Shown: one piece after another, positions 1-7,564 of the stretch | Layout: each line of letters starts with the position of its first letter | How positions within the stretch are numbered: position 1 is the first letter of the stretch | Program-made: the position numbers and the translations under genes | Assembly (NCBI GenBank): GCA_934675165.1 | Contig: CAKUPP010000026.1 | Span: 1-13,630 of the forward strand | Direction of reading: 5' to 3' | DNA length: 13,630 nt | From: an uncultured Eubacteriales bacterium | GTDB lineage: Bacteria; Bacillota; Clostridia; Oscillospirales; Acutalibacteraceae | The notes under the pieces: model-generated | What the model was told of the DNA's origin: nothing | Seen by the model: the letters and a program-made list of their open reading frames with translations, nothing else | Databases searched by the model: none

Positions 1-600
1 AACTCCATGTTTACGGATCTTTTAGAAGTTGATTTGCTTGAACTCAAAAAATTACCAAAAGCTGACGATGGAACAGACCTTTGGGATTGGCTTAGGTTCA
101 TAAAAACGAATAATGAGGAGGAGATGGAAATGCTTGCACAAGAGAATCCGGAAATAGAGAAAGCATATGACGCCCTCCAAGACTTGAGTAATGATGAAGT
201 TTTGCGTCACGAAGCACAGCAAAGGGAAATGTACTTACAAAATGAAATGGCAATTAATGAAGAACGATATGAACAAGGTGTTAGGGAAGGTAAGGAACAA
301 GGCGTTAAAGAAGGTATGAAAAAAGGTAAGGAACAAGGTATTAAAGAAGGCATAGAAAAAGGCAAGGAGCAAGGTATTAAAGAGGGCATGGAAAAAGGTA
401 TGGAAAAAGGCAAAGAACAGGGGATCAAAGAAGGCAAAGAGCAAGGTATTAAAGAAGGCAAGGAGCAAGGTATTAAAGAAGGTAAAATTGGTATTGCGGT
501 TAATCTTTTAAGCATGGGTTTACCATTACAGCAAATTTCAGATGCAACAGGATTGCCAATAAGTGAAATAAAAGAAATTAAATCCAATTTGAAGTATTAA
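1..600 (+). CDS. Rpn family putative nuclease/transposase, C-terminal part (partial at left edge)
   Basis: The frame is open to base 1, so the gene begins outside the window and only about 199 C-terminal residues are visible. The segment FTDLLEVDLLELKKLPK followed by a WDWLRFIK helix matches what follows the nuclease core in Rpn / PDDEXK_2 proteins, known as recombination-promoting nucleases. The catalytic D-ExK residues would lie upstream, so activity cannot be judged. From residue 89 of the visible ATG frame to about 160 (bases 271-486) comes a low-complexity tail built from KEQGIKEG and EGMEKG units, probably helical, encoded by 12- and 24-bp DNA repeats. The last 35 residues (AVNLLSMGLPLQQISDATGL) form a helix-turn-helix-like end common in this family. 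A nearly identical gene lies inverted at the right edge. The ATG at 7 is internal, not the start. Confidence 0.8.
   Translation, partial: NSMFTDLLEVDLLELKKLPKADDGTDLWDWLRFIKTNNEEEMEMLAQENPEIEKAYDALQDLSNDEVLRHEAQQREMYLQNEMAINEERYEQGVREGKEQGVKEGMKKGKEQGIKEGIEKGKEQGIKEGMEKGMEKGKEQGIKEGKEQGIKEGKEQGIKEGKIGIAVNLLSMGLPLQQISDATGLPISEIKEIKSNLKY
271..486 (+). repeat. EG-rich in-frame repeat tract of the left Rpn gene
   Basis: Imperfect tandem 12/24-bp units encode KEQG, IKEG, MEKG and similar tetrapeptides, about 72 residues in all. The last three KEQGIKEG units are nearly identical at DNA level, which suggests slippage or unequal exchange. The tract is matched in length, but not in unit order, by the one in the right-hand copy. 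Confidence 0.8.
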
Positions 601-725
601 AAATGTACTTCAATAATGGAGAAGTTAAAAATATTTGTGCAAGAAATTTCGAAAATAGAAGAAGTATGTGTATCCCCCAAAACTTAAACAATGATAAGGT
701 TTTATGTTGTTTCCCATTTTATGTA

Positions 726-754
726 TTGTTATTTTATTCAAAACATTGTAATAT
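726..754 (+). promoter_or_regulatory. candidate promoter of the U32 gene
   Basis: TTGTTA at 726-731 and TAATAT at 749-754 are separated by exactly 17 bases. Each hexamer matches the sigma-70/SigA consensus at four of six positions. It is the best pair I see in the AT-rich 601-811 gap, which holds no convincing gene. The match is modest and background AT content is high. Confidence 0.35.
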
Positions 755-811
755 ATTAATCAAGATTAAAACAAATAAAATCTCAATTTACAAGTCTTAG
801 GAGTGACTACT

Positions 812-2041
812 TTGGATAACGATCAAAAAAATAATATAGAACTACTTTCCCCCGCCGGTGATATGGAAAGGTTACGCGCAGCCATAAATTTTGGCGCGGA
901 TGCAGTTTATCTGGGTGGAAAAAGATTTGGTATGCGCACATCTTCTTCTAATTTTACAATGTGTGAACTTGAAAAAGCTTGCAAAATGTGCCATAGTAAA
1001 GGAATAAAAGTATACTTAACGTGTAATACTTTACCTCAAAATAACGAAATAGACGAATTGCCTGAATTCTTACTAAATGCCGCTTCTGCAGGAGTTGATG
1101 CATTCATAATATCTGATTTAGGTGTTTTAAGCATTGCAAAAAAAGTAGCTCCGCAGGTGGATGTTCACGCATCTACGCAAACGGGCGTTGTTAACTATAT
1201 GACTGCACGGTACCTCTGGGAACTCGGTGCCAAAAGAATCGTTTTGGCACGAGAGCTTTCACTCGGCGAAATAGCAACAATACGTGCAAAAACAGATCCA
1301 AAATTGGAACTGGAAGCATTCGTTCATGGAGCCATGTGTGTATCATTTTCTGGAAGATGTTTAATCTCATCATATTTAACAGGACGTGATGCAAATAGAG
1401 GCAATTGTTCTCAACCATGTAGATGGAAATACAGTTTAATGGAAGAAAAAAGAGAAGGTGAATATTTTCCTATAATGGAAAATAGAGACGGTACATATTT
1501 TTTTAATTCTAAAGATATGTGTATGATAGAACATGTACCTGAACTAATAAAAGCAGGCATAACAAGTATGAAAATTGAGGGGCGAGCAAAATCAGCCTAT
1601 TATGTAGCAGTAACTACGAATGCATATAAACATGCATTGAATGGTTTTATGTCTTCAAAAGATTATAAACTCGAACCGTGGATAAAAGAAGAAGTTTACA
1701 AAGTAAGCCACAGAAAATATAGCACAGGATTTTATTTTGGGCATGAACCAGGTCAATTTTATGAAAGCGGCGGATATGAACAAAAAAGTATGGTTGTTGC
1801 CGTATGTGAAGATTATCAAAACGGCATGGCTCAAATTTCACAAAGAAATAAATTTTTTGAAGGAGACAATCTTGAAGTCCTCGAACCAAAATCAAAACCA
1901 TTTAAAATTAAAGTCGAAAAAATCTTTGATGAATTCGGAAATAGAGTAAAGTCGACGCCACACCCCGCACAAAAACTGTTTATACCTACTACTGTGCCCA
2001 TAAAACCGAACGCATTTATAAGAAAGATTACTAAATATTAA
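812..2041 (+). CDS. U32 family 'peptidase', TrhP-like tRNA hydroxylation protein
   Basis: About 409 residues. The N-terminus (ELLSPAGDMERLRAAINFGADAVYLGG split over residues 10-36) and the U32 signature EAFVHGAMCVSFSGRC (168-183) are diagnostic. Cysteines 176, 183, 199, 203 and 237 are candidates for the iron-sulfur ligands of this family. Members of this length (E. coli TrhP/YegQ, B. subtilis YrrN/YrrO) are known to make 5-hydroxyuridine at tRNA position 34 using prephenate; older annotation is collagenase-like peptidase. Which U32 subgroup this is remains inferred. Start choice: GTG at 803 overlaps the AGGAG box (799-803), whereas TTG at 812 lies 8 bases after it, so TTG is preferred. The gene is monocistronic and convergent with the aro block, which contains the enzyme that makes prephenate. 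Confidence 0.88.
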   Translation: MDNDQKNNIELLSPAGDMERLRAAINFGADAVYLGGKRFGMRTSSSNFTMCELEKACKMCHSKGIKVYLTCNTLPQNNEIDELPEFLLNAASAGVDAFIISDLGVLSIAKKVAPQVDVHASTQTGVVNYMTARYLWELGAKRIVLARELSLGEIATIRAKTDPKLELEAFVHGAMCVSFSGRCLISSYLTGRDANRGNCSQPCRWKYSLMEEKREGEYFPIMENRDGTYFFNSKDMCMIEHVPELIKAGITSMKIEGRAKSAYYVAVTTNAYKHALNGFMSSKDYKLEPWIKEEVYKVSHRKYSTGFYFGHEPGQFYESGGYEQKSMVVAVCEDYQNGMAQISQRNKFFEGDNLEVLEPKSKPFKIKVEKIFDEFGNRVKSTPHPAQKLFIPTTVPIKPNAFIRKITKY

Positions 2042-2049
2042 ATAATTTT

Positions 2050-2088
2050 TTAGATCAAAACAAGTTAGCTTTTTGATCTAATTTTTTT
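2050..2088 (+). terminator. intrinsic terminator of the U32 gene, overlapping the aroQ 3' end
   Basis: Perfect 11-bp stem TTAGATCAAAA (2050-2060) / TTTTGATCTAA (2071-2081) with a 10-base loop, followed by seven T on the plus strand (2082-2088). On the minus strand the stem is followed by A-rich sequence, so it should stop only the plus-strand transcript. The right arm and loop encode the last residues of AroQ. Confidence 0.8.
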
Positions 2089-2508
2089 ACTTAAAAATTC
2101 CAGTGCTATTTTATAACCTTTAAACCCTTTGCCAAAAATTGTTTTTATACATGCATCAGATATATACGACTTTTTTCTAAATTCTTCTCTGTTAGTAATA
2201 TCAGAAATGTGAACTTCAACTGATGGAATTCTTGTTGCCTTAAGCGCATCATAAATTGCTATGCTTGTATGAGTATAAGCAGCTGGATTAATTACTATTC
2301 CACTATACTTTTCAAAGAAACATCTTTGAATTTTATCAACTATTTCCCCTTCATTATTGGATTGATAACATTCAGCCAAAATATTCAATGAATTCGCGGA
2401 CTGCATAATATAGTTTACGAGATCTAAGTACGTCTCACAACCATATACTTCTGGCTCTCTTATTCCCAACATATTTATATTAGGGCCATTAATAATCATT
2501 ATTTTCAT
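2065..2508 (-). CDS. aroQ: type II 3-dehydroquinate dehydratase
   Basis: 147 residues, the usual length for type II dehydroquinase, a cytosolic dodecamer in this family. It converts 3-dehydroquinate to 3-dehydroshikimate, step three of the shikimate pathway. Visible motifs: NGPNINMLGIREPEVYG (7-23) with the flexible-loop residues R17 and Y22, NPAAYTHTS (74-82), and VEVHISD (97-103) with catalytic-type H100, followed by NREEFRKKSY. The common QSNHEGE motif reads QSNNEGE (N52). The ATG at 2508 has GAGGGA six bases upstream and lies inside the end of aroE-aroK (20-base overlap), so translation is probably coupled. It is the last gene of the minus-strand aro block. Confidence 0.95.
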   Translation of the reverse strand: MKIMIINGPNINMLGIREPEVYGCETYLDLVNYIMQSANSLNILAECYQSNNEGEIVDKIQRCFFEKYSGIVINPAAYTHTSIAIYDALKATRIPSVEVHISDITNREEFRKKSYISDACIKTIFGKGFKGYKIALEFLSKKIRSKS

Positions 2509-3724
2509 TAAAATCCCTCACAATTTTTTTTGCAGTATCTAATAAATCACTATCATTTAAAATTTCGAAATCACAAAAATTTGAATATAAATGTTTCCTT
2601 CGAATAAATAGTTTTTCTAACTCATTCAAATTTTTCGAAAGTGGTCTTCCTTCTCTCGCCAAATAATTTAAATCTCTTTTAATGTTATAAATTCTACCAT
2701 TTTGCTTCAAGGAAAAATAATTATCACTATCTAAAACAACACCACCACCAGTAGAAATAACTGTGTTATTTTCACATCCAGCTAAAAAAGCGGTTTCTTT
2801 TTCTGATTTTCTAAAAATTTTTTCTCCAAAATTTTTAAATATATTAAAAATAGCCAAGCTATGTTTTTTTTCTATTACAGAATCCATATCAATGAATTTT
2901 TTATTAAGCTCCTTTGCCACAATGCGACCGACAGAAGTTTTACCACTCCCTGGCATTCCAATCAATACAACATTGCATAGTTGTTTATAAAGTTCACTTA
3001 TAGTTTCTTCAACTACAGACTCTTTTATTTCTAACGCTGTAAAAATTTCTGATGATTTTTTTGCTTGATATACAAGCATCGGTAGTCCTCCAGCAACTGG
3101 TATATCACATTTTTTAGCCTCAAGTAATGTCCTACTATAAAGTGGATTATAAATCACATCAACATAACCACTAAGATTTTTAAATCTTTTTATATCAACA
3201 AGAAAATCCCCATTTGCAGGATACATTCCTACCGGAGTAGTATTGATTATGATGTCTGCATCAATGTGATCGTATATATTTTTATAATTAATTTTTCCAC
3301 TTCTTGATACCACCAAAATTTCAGATGCATGATTATCTTCAGAAAGCACTTTTGCCGTAGAAGACGTCCCCCCACTTCCAAGTATTAATATTTTTTTTCC
3401 ATTCAAAAAAATTTTTGATCTAGACATAGTATAATCTAATCCATCGTAGTCGGTATTAAATCCTTTTAAAATTCCATTGTTCACAGTAACAGTATTTACA
3501 CTACCTATTTTTTTGGCTTTTTTACTTAATTCCTTACAATAACGAATAACTTCTTTTTTATATGGCATGGTCACATTAAGTCCCTTGAAGTTTTTATTCA
3601 TCATTATAAAGTTAAATTCATCATTATTTATGCTAAAAAGATCATATTTATACAATCCAAATTTTTCATGAATAATTTTAGAATAACTATAATTTAAATT
3701 TTTACCTATCAATCCATATTCCAT
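2489..3724 (-). CDS. bifunctional shikimate dehydrogenase / shikimate kinase (AroE-AroK fusion)
   Basis: 411 residues made of two enzymes. Residues 1 to about 245 are AroE: substrate loop SYSKIIHE (13-20), catalytic K56 in NVTMPYK, D92 in NTDYDG, and the NADP-binding glycine loop GSGGT (116-120). Residues 250 to about 405 are AroK: Walker A GMPGSGKTS (256-264), DMD (279-281), GEKIFRKSE (300-308), STGGG (324-328) and REGRPL (357-362). Together they reduce 3-dehydroshikimate to shikimate and phosphorylate it, consecutive steps. The N-terminal AroE is slightly short. There is no stop or frameshift between the halves, so it is a true fusion. The start overlaps the chorismate mutase stop by 16 bases and the end overlaps aroQ by 20. 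The RBS is weak, which fits translational coupling. Confidence 0.95.
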   Translation of the reverse strand: MEYGLIGKNLNYSYSKIIHEKFGLYKYDLFSINNDEFNFIMMNKNFKGLNVTMPYKKEVIRYCKELSKKAKKIGSVNTVTVNNGILKGFNTDYDGLDYTMSRSKIFLNGKKILILGSGGTSSTAKVLSEDNHASEILVVSRSGKINYKNIYDHIDADIIINTTPVGMYPANGDFLVDIKRFKNLSGYVDVIYNPLYSRTLLEAKKCDIPVAGGLPMLVYQAKKSSEIFTALEIKESVVEETISELYKQLCNVVLIGMPGSGKTSVGRIVAKELNKKFIDMDSVIEKKHSLAIFNIFKNFGEKIFRKSEKETAFLAGCENNTVISTGGGVVLDSDNYFSLKQNGRIYNIKRDLNYLAREGRPLSKNLNELEKLFIRRKHLYSNFCDFEILNDSDLLDTAKKIVRDFNENNDY

Positions 3725-4023
3725 TTACTTTTTGCACCATCTTCCACTTCACAAAATTCCATTTCGCAAGACGATTCTATAATTGATCTATAAATTTTTT
3801 TAAATAATATCGGGTTTATACGATGGCAAAGAGCAAATTTTTCAACTTTTTCAATTATTTCTCTTATTCTATCTTGTTGAATAACATTTATCTTTTTATT
3901 TTTTTTATATATGCCTATTTTCTTAACCATTTCAAATCGCTTACACAGGAGCACTAAAATTTCAGCATCTAAATTATCAATTTTTTCTCTATACGTTTTG
4001 AGTTTACTGTCAGTTTCAAACAT
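3709..4023 (-). CDS. chorismate mutase (AroQ-fold, monofunctional)
   Basis: About 104 residues, all helical, the size of a stand-alone AroQ-class chorismate mutase, which turns chorismate into prephenate for Phe/Tyr synthesis. Active-site residues in family order: R12 (YREKID), R29 (KRFEMV), K40 (IGIYKK), R52 (QQDRIRE). The position matching E. coli E52 appears to be I53, and the position matching Q88 is acidic (E87 or E89), as in some other family members. There is no fused prephenate dehydratase or DAHP synthase domain. Start: ATG at 4023 is preferred because GAGGTG (4036-4031) lies seven bases upstream; an in-frame ATG at 4047 would add eight residues. First gene of the aro block, overlapping aroE-aroK by 16 bases. 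Confidence 0.88.
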   Translation of the reverse strand: MFETDSKLKTYREKIDNLDAEILVLLCKRFEMVKKIGIYKKNKKINVIQQDRIREIIEKVEKFALCHRINPILFKKIYRSIIESSCEMEFCEVEDGAKSKWNMD

Positions 4024-4074
4024 TCTAAAGCACCTCATTAAATTCATCTATCATCCATTTATATCAAAAATAGA

Positions 4075-4116
4075 ATAAAAAAGCTGTCGCCCCAATCTTT
4101 GGATTCGCGACAGCTT
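4075..4116 (-). terminator. intrinsic terminator of tRNA-fMet
   Basis: Perfect 10-bp GC-rich stem AAGCTGTCGC (4081-4090) / GCGACAGCTT (4107-4116). On the minus strand it is followed by TTTTTATTCTATTTTTG, a good U-rich tract. It lies 28 bases downstream of the tRNA and only about 50 bases upstream of the chorismate mutase start. Confidence 0.85.
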
Positions 4117-4144
4117 CAGTTTAACACATACACACAACTTTATT

Positions 4145-4221
<77 letters not shown>

Positions 4222-4249
4222 ATACTACCACTTCACATCTCATATATGT

Positions 4250-4278
4250 ATTTTACCATGAACACATTCTACTGTCAA
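4250..4278 (-). promoter_or_regulatory. sigma-70/SigA-type promoter of tRNA-fMet
   Basis: On the minus strand, TTGACA (4278-4273) and TAAAAT (4255-4250) are separated by exactly 17 bases. The expected start near 4243 gives a leader of about 22 bases before the tRNA. Confidence 0.85.
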
Positions 4279-4613
4279 TATTTTTTTGAAAAATTTTTAA
4301 ATTTATAACTGCACTATTAAATGGACAATAACAATCTAACCATCTCACCGCTAATTTTACCACTTAATCATTTTCTGAAAAAATTTAAACAATTATCTCT
4401 CTCCCACTCTATCTACGAATAGTAACAATGCTTTCCAAACTTTTTGATACAGCGCGGAAAGCATTGTCAAAATTTATATTAAAACATAAAATCAGTGAAA
4501 CTATTATCTGAAAATTTTTTTAAAATACACATTACATCTCAAGATATTCAAATAATATTTGATTTTTTTACATTTATCATTTGTTTACCGCAAAACTAAG
4601 CACAGAATACATT
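4279..4613. other. 335-base gap without a gene between the tRNA-fMet promoter and rpoD
   Basis: AT-rich and stop-rich in all frames. It holds a perfect 12-bp inverted repeat (4425-4467, listed separately) and a small T-trailed hairpin on the plus strand (4548-4569) with no gene to serve. No RNA gene or riboswitch was recognised. Confidence 0.6.
4425..4467. repeat. perfect 12-bp inverted repeat downstream of rpoD
   Basis: ACAATGCTTTCC (4425-4436) and GGAAAGCATTGT (4456-4467) flank a 19-base loop. It lies about 150 bases past the rpoD stop. Neither strand shows a clean T run after it, so a role as rpoD terminator or transcript-stabilising hairpin is only possible. Confidence 0.55.
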
Positions 4614-5705
4614 TTAGTCCAAATAATCTTTGAGACGCTTACTTCTACTCGGATGCCTAAGCTTGCGAAGTGCCTTAGCCTCTATTTGACGTATTCTTTC
4701 ACGAGTCACATCAAACTCTTTTCCAACCTCTTCAAGCGTTCTTGGTCGACCATTATCTATACCAAATCTCATTTGCAAAACTTTTTTTTCTCGTGGAGTA
4801 AGAGTATTCAAGACTTCCAAAAGTTGCTCTTTTAAAAGAACATGTGAAGCTTCCTCCGCTGGTGCGAGAGCATCGCTATCAGGGATAAAATCTCCAAGGT
4901 GACTATCATCTTCCTCACCAATGGGTGTTTCTAACGAAACAGGATCTTGCGCGGTTTTCATTATTTCTCTAATTTTTTCTACCGGCAAACTAAGTTCTTC
5001 AGCAACCTCTTCAGGTGTTGGCTCTTGACCATTATTGTGCAACAACTGGCCTGAAACTCTTTTTACTTTATTCATCGTCTCAACCATATGAACTGGTATA
5101 CGAATAGTTCGAGCTTGATCGGCTATAGCTCTTGTGATTGCTTGTCGTATCCACCAAGTTGCATAAGTAGAAAATTTAAATCCCTTCGAATAATCAAATT
5201 TTTCAACTGCTTTAATAAGTCCTAAGTTCCCTTCTTGAATCAAATCCAAAAAATGCATTCCCCTACCAAGATATCTTTTCGCAATACTAACAACCAATCT
5301 CAAATTAGCTTCTGAAAGTCTTTTTTTAGCTTTTTCATCCCCTTCAGATATTCTTTTTGCCAATTCAAATTCTTCTTCAGCAGTCAGTAGCGGAACAGTT
5401 CCTATTTCCTTAAGATAAGCTTTAACAGGGTCATCTGTAGCTGATGGATCCGCAGCTGCGCGCTCCGATACATCGTGTATATCTTCTGTTTCTTCTTCTG
5501 GAACATCATCAAGTCCTTCTACAATTTCAACACCCATAGATTCCATTGAATCGTATAATTTTTCTATTTCATCCGGACCAAAATCTAACTCGCCCATCGC
5601 TTCTAAAATTTCTCCGGTACTTACATGCCCATTTGCTTTGCCTTGATTTATCAAATTTTTTATCACTGAATCTATTTCCTTATTTTGTACTGAAACGTCC
5701 TTCAT
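4614..5705 (-). CDS. rpoD: primary RNA polymerase sigma factor RpoD/SigA
   Basis: 363 residues, the compact length of Bacillota SigA. It directs RNA polymerase to housekeeping promoters. A short region 1.1 (about 1-85, acidic towards its end) is followed by region 1.2 (DPVKAYLKEIG, 92-102), region 2 (about 134-205, with NLRLVVSIAKRY and STYATWWIRQAITRAI for core binding, -10 recognition and melting), region 3 (about 206-285) and region 4 (about 300-360), whose helix-turn-helix TLEEVGKEFDVTRERIRQIE reads the -35 box. The ATG has AGGAGACGG just upstream. It lies 46 bases after dnaG, the conserved macromolecular-synthesis arrangement. The promoters in this window fit the TTGACA/TATAAT specificity expected of it. 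Confidence 0.98.
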   Translation of the reverse strand: MKDVSVQNKEIDSVIKNLINQGKANGHVSTGEILEAMGELDFGPDEIEKLYDSMESMGVEIVEGLDDVPEEETEDIHDVSERAAADPSATDDPVKAYLKEIGTVPLLTAEEEFELAKRISEGDEKAKKRLSEANLRLVVSIAKRYLGRGMHFLDLIQEGNLGLIKAVEKFDYSKGFKFSTYATWWIRQAITRAIADQARTIRIPVHMVETMNKVKRVSGQLLHNNGQEPTPEEVAEELSLPVEKIREIMKTAQDPVSLETPIGEEDDSHLGDFIPDSDALAPAEEASHVLLKEQLLEVLNTLTPREKKVLQMRFGIDNGRPRTLEEVGKEFDVTRERIRQIEAKALRKLRHPSRSKRLKDYLD

Positions 5706-5751
5706 TTTTTCCGTCTCCTATCCTTGAAATATCTGAAAATAACTTAAATAG

Positions 5752-7521
5752 TTATTTTTTTGCACTTTTTAAATTTTCTATATAATCCTTTACTTGAATT
5801 TCTGAAATTTCACTTAAATTTTTTATTTTCTTTTTCTTATTTTCATCTAAAATTATATTTATATACTCATCTGCAGATTTTTCTGTAATAACAGATGAAT
5901 TATAACCACACATAATCTTAGTAATACGACCTATTTCATTCATCGAAAAATCACGAAATGGTGCACTCGATATATCTGGCATTTTATTTTGAGATATAAC
6001 ATCTTTTAAACATTCAAAAATTTTTCTGTTAAAAGTAGTAATTATTTCATCTGATCTTATCCTTGAAAATATGTATTGAGCTTTATCCGGATTGTTAAAT
6101 ATGTACGAAATAAGATATTCTTCTGCAATTGCTGCTCTTAAATTTTCATGTTTTTCTGGATTTATTTTATCATTAATTCCAGAAATTCTTTTTTCTATAT
6201 TCTTAAAATCTTTTTTTTCTTGATTTTTAAATTTTAATTTTACAAATTTTTTAATTTGCATTAAAACTGCTTCTTTGCCAACGTTTAACTCCTGACTCAA
6301 CCTACTTGCATAAACATCTCTTTCAATCGAATTAGAACAAGATGATAAAATTTTACACGCTTCGGTTAAATAATTTATTTTGCCTTCTGGTAAATCAACA
6401 TCGTATATCGATCTAATTTTTGATAACCTATATTCAACATCATTTTCAGATTTCTCAATTAAGTTTTTAAATCTAATTGCACCATCCTTTCCTTGCAAAC
6501 GCAAATATTCATCTGGATCTTTTCCCTTTGGAATCGTAATGACTTTTACCTTTAAACCACTTTTCTTTAGCATAGAAATTGCTCTTGAAGCAGCTTTTTG
6601 CCCAGGATCATCCGAATCGTAGGAAACCACAATCTCATCTGCATACCGTGAAATAAGTTTAACTTGATTTTCGGTAAGCGCCGTACCCAGACCCGCAACA
6701 GCATTTGAAAAACCTGCTTGATGTAACGAAACCACATCCATATACCCTTCTGTGAGAATCAATGATTTATCTTTTGTATTTTTTGCAAAATTGAGCGCAA
6801 ATAAATTGCTACTTTTTTTAAATACAGGGGTATCGGAAGTGTTAAGATATTTAGGGACATCATCTCCCATTGTTCTGGCACCGAAGGCTACCACGTTCCC
6901 TCTTACGTCTATTATTGGAAACATGAGTCTGTCCCTGAATCTATCTTTTACTTTTGAATTTCCAAAATTAAACGCCAAATTAGCAAGTACTATATCTTTA
7001 ATATTATACCCTTTTTTAATCAAATAGTCTACTGCTACCATACCTGATTTTGGGGAATATCCTAATCCAAAATGCTTAATTGATCTCAAAGAAATATTTC
7101 TCTTTTTCAAATATGTAAAAGCATTTTTCCCACAATCAGCAAAAAGGCACTCGTGATAAAAACGAGCAATGTCACGATTCATAGAATATATTGTCAACTT
7201 TTTTTTATGAAATTGATCATCTTCACTACTTACTTCAAAATTCATACCGGAACGCTCTGCAAGATATTTTATGGTTTCAACGTAGTCATAATGCTCAATT
7301 AATCTCAAAAACGTAATAACGTCTCCACCTGCACCACAACCAAAACAATAAAAAGAGTTATTGTTTGGGTAAACACAAAACGAAGCACTTCTCTCAGAGT
7401 GAAACGGACAAAGTCCCATAAGATTTTTACCCTTTCTGTGAAGTTCCACGTACTGTGACACAATTTCTTCTATATCGTTTCTATTTTTAAGTTCCGCAAT
7501 AAATTCTTCTGAAATATTCAA
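5752..7521 (-). CDS. dnaG: DNA primase
   Basis: 589 residues, full length. It makes RNA primers at the replication fork. N-terminal zinc ribbon CPFHSERSASF...FYCFGCGAGG with ligands C38, H41, C59, C62; the DRFRDRLMFPIID core motif (193-205); Toprim domain with E258 (LTEGYMDVV) and the metal-binding acidic pair D302/D304 in YDSDDPG; the C-terminal third is the variable helicase-binding region. The start is TTG at 7521 with GGTGGTGA six bases upstream; the ATG just before it leads straight to a stop in another frame, and there is no better in-frame start. It sits 43 bases after dgt and 46 before rpoD, very likely one transcript. Confidence 0.97.
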   Translation of the reverse strand: MNISEEFIAELKNRNDIEEIVSQYVELHRKGKNLMGLCPFHSERSASFCVYPNNNSFYCFGCGAGGDVITFLRLIEHYDYVETIKYLAERSGMNFEVSSEDDQFHKKKLTIYSMNRDIARFYHECLFADCGKNAFTYLKKRNISLRSIKHFGLGYSPKSGMVAVDYLIKKGYNIKDIVLANLAFNFGNSKVKDRFRDRLMFPIIDVRGNVVAFGARTMGDDVPKYLNTSDTPVFKKSSNLFALNFAKNTKDKSLILTEGYMDVVSLHQAGFSNAVAGLGTALTENQVKLISRYADEIVVSYDSDDPGQKAASRAISMLKKSGLKVKVITIPKGKDPDEYLRLQGKDGAIRFKNLIEKSENDVEYRLSKIRSIYDVDLPEGKINYLTEACKILSSCSNSIERDVYASRLSQELNVGKEAVLMQIKKFVKLKFKNQEKKDFKNIEKRISGINDKINPEKHENLRAAIAEEYLISYIFNNPDKAQYIFSRIRSDEIITTFNRKIFECLKDVISQNKMPDISSAPFRDFSMNEIGRITKIMCGYNSSVITEKSADEYINIILDENKKKKIKNLSEISEIQVKDYIENLKSAKK

Positions 7522-7564
7522 AACATATCACCACCCTGCCGATCGATTTATTTTATATATAATA

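Noticed and set aside
207..587. Long open frames opposite both Rpn repeat tails (also 12972-13318 on the plus strand)
   Set aside because: They are antisense shadows of the EG-rich repeats, translating to repeated PCSLPSLI or AFFNTLF units; no start signals.
1..600. Left Rpn gene as a complete 197-residue gene starting at the ATG at 7
   Set aside because: The frame is open to base 1, and the right copy shows coding continuing well upstream of the matching ATG.
603..800. 65-codon open frame just after the left Rpn gene
   Set aside because: Starts three bases after the Rpn stop with no ribosome binding site; low-complexity, cysteine- and phenylalanine-rich translation with no family resemblance; AT-rich intergenic sequence explains it.
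4548..4569. Plus-strand hairpin with T tract (TCAAAT/ATTTGA then seven T)
   Set aside because: Terminator-shaped, but no plus-strand gene precedes it; a six-base all-AT stem is expected by chance here.
5737..5762. Plus-strand hairpin with T tract at the dnaG-rpoD junction
   Set aside because: AAATAAC/GTTATTT followed by T only works on the plus strand, where no gene ends; on the coding strand it would not terminate, consistent with dnaG-rpoD co-transcription.
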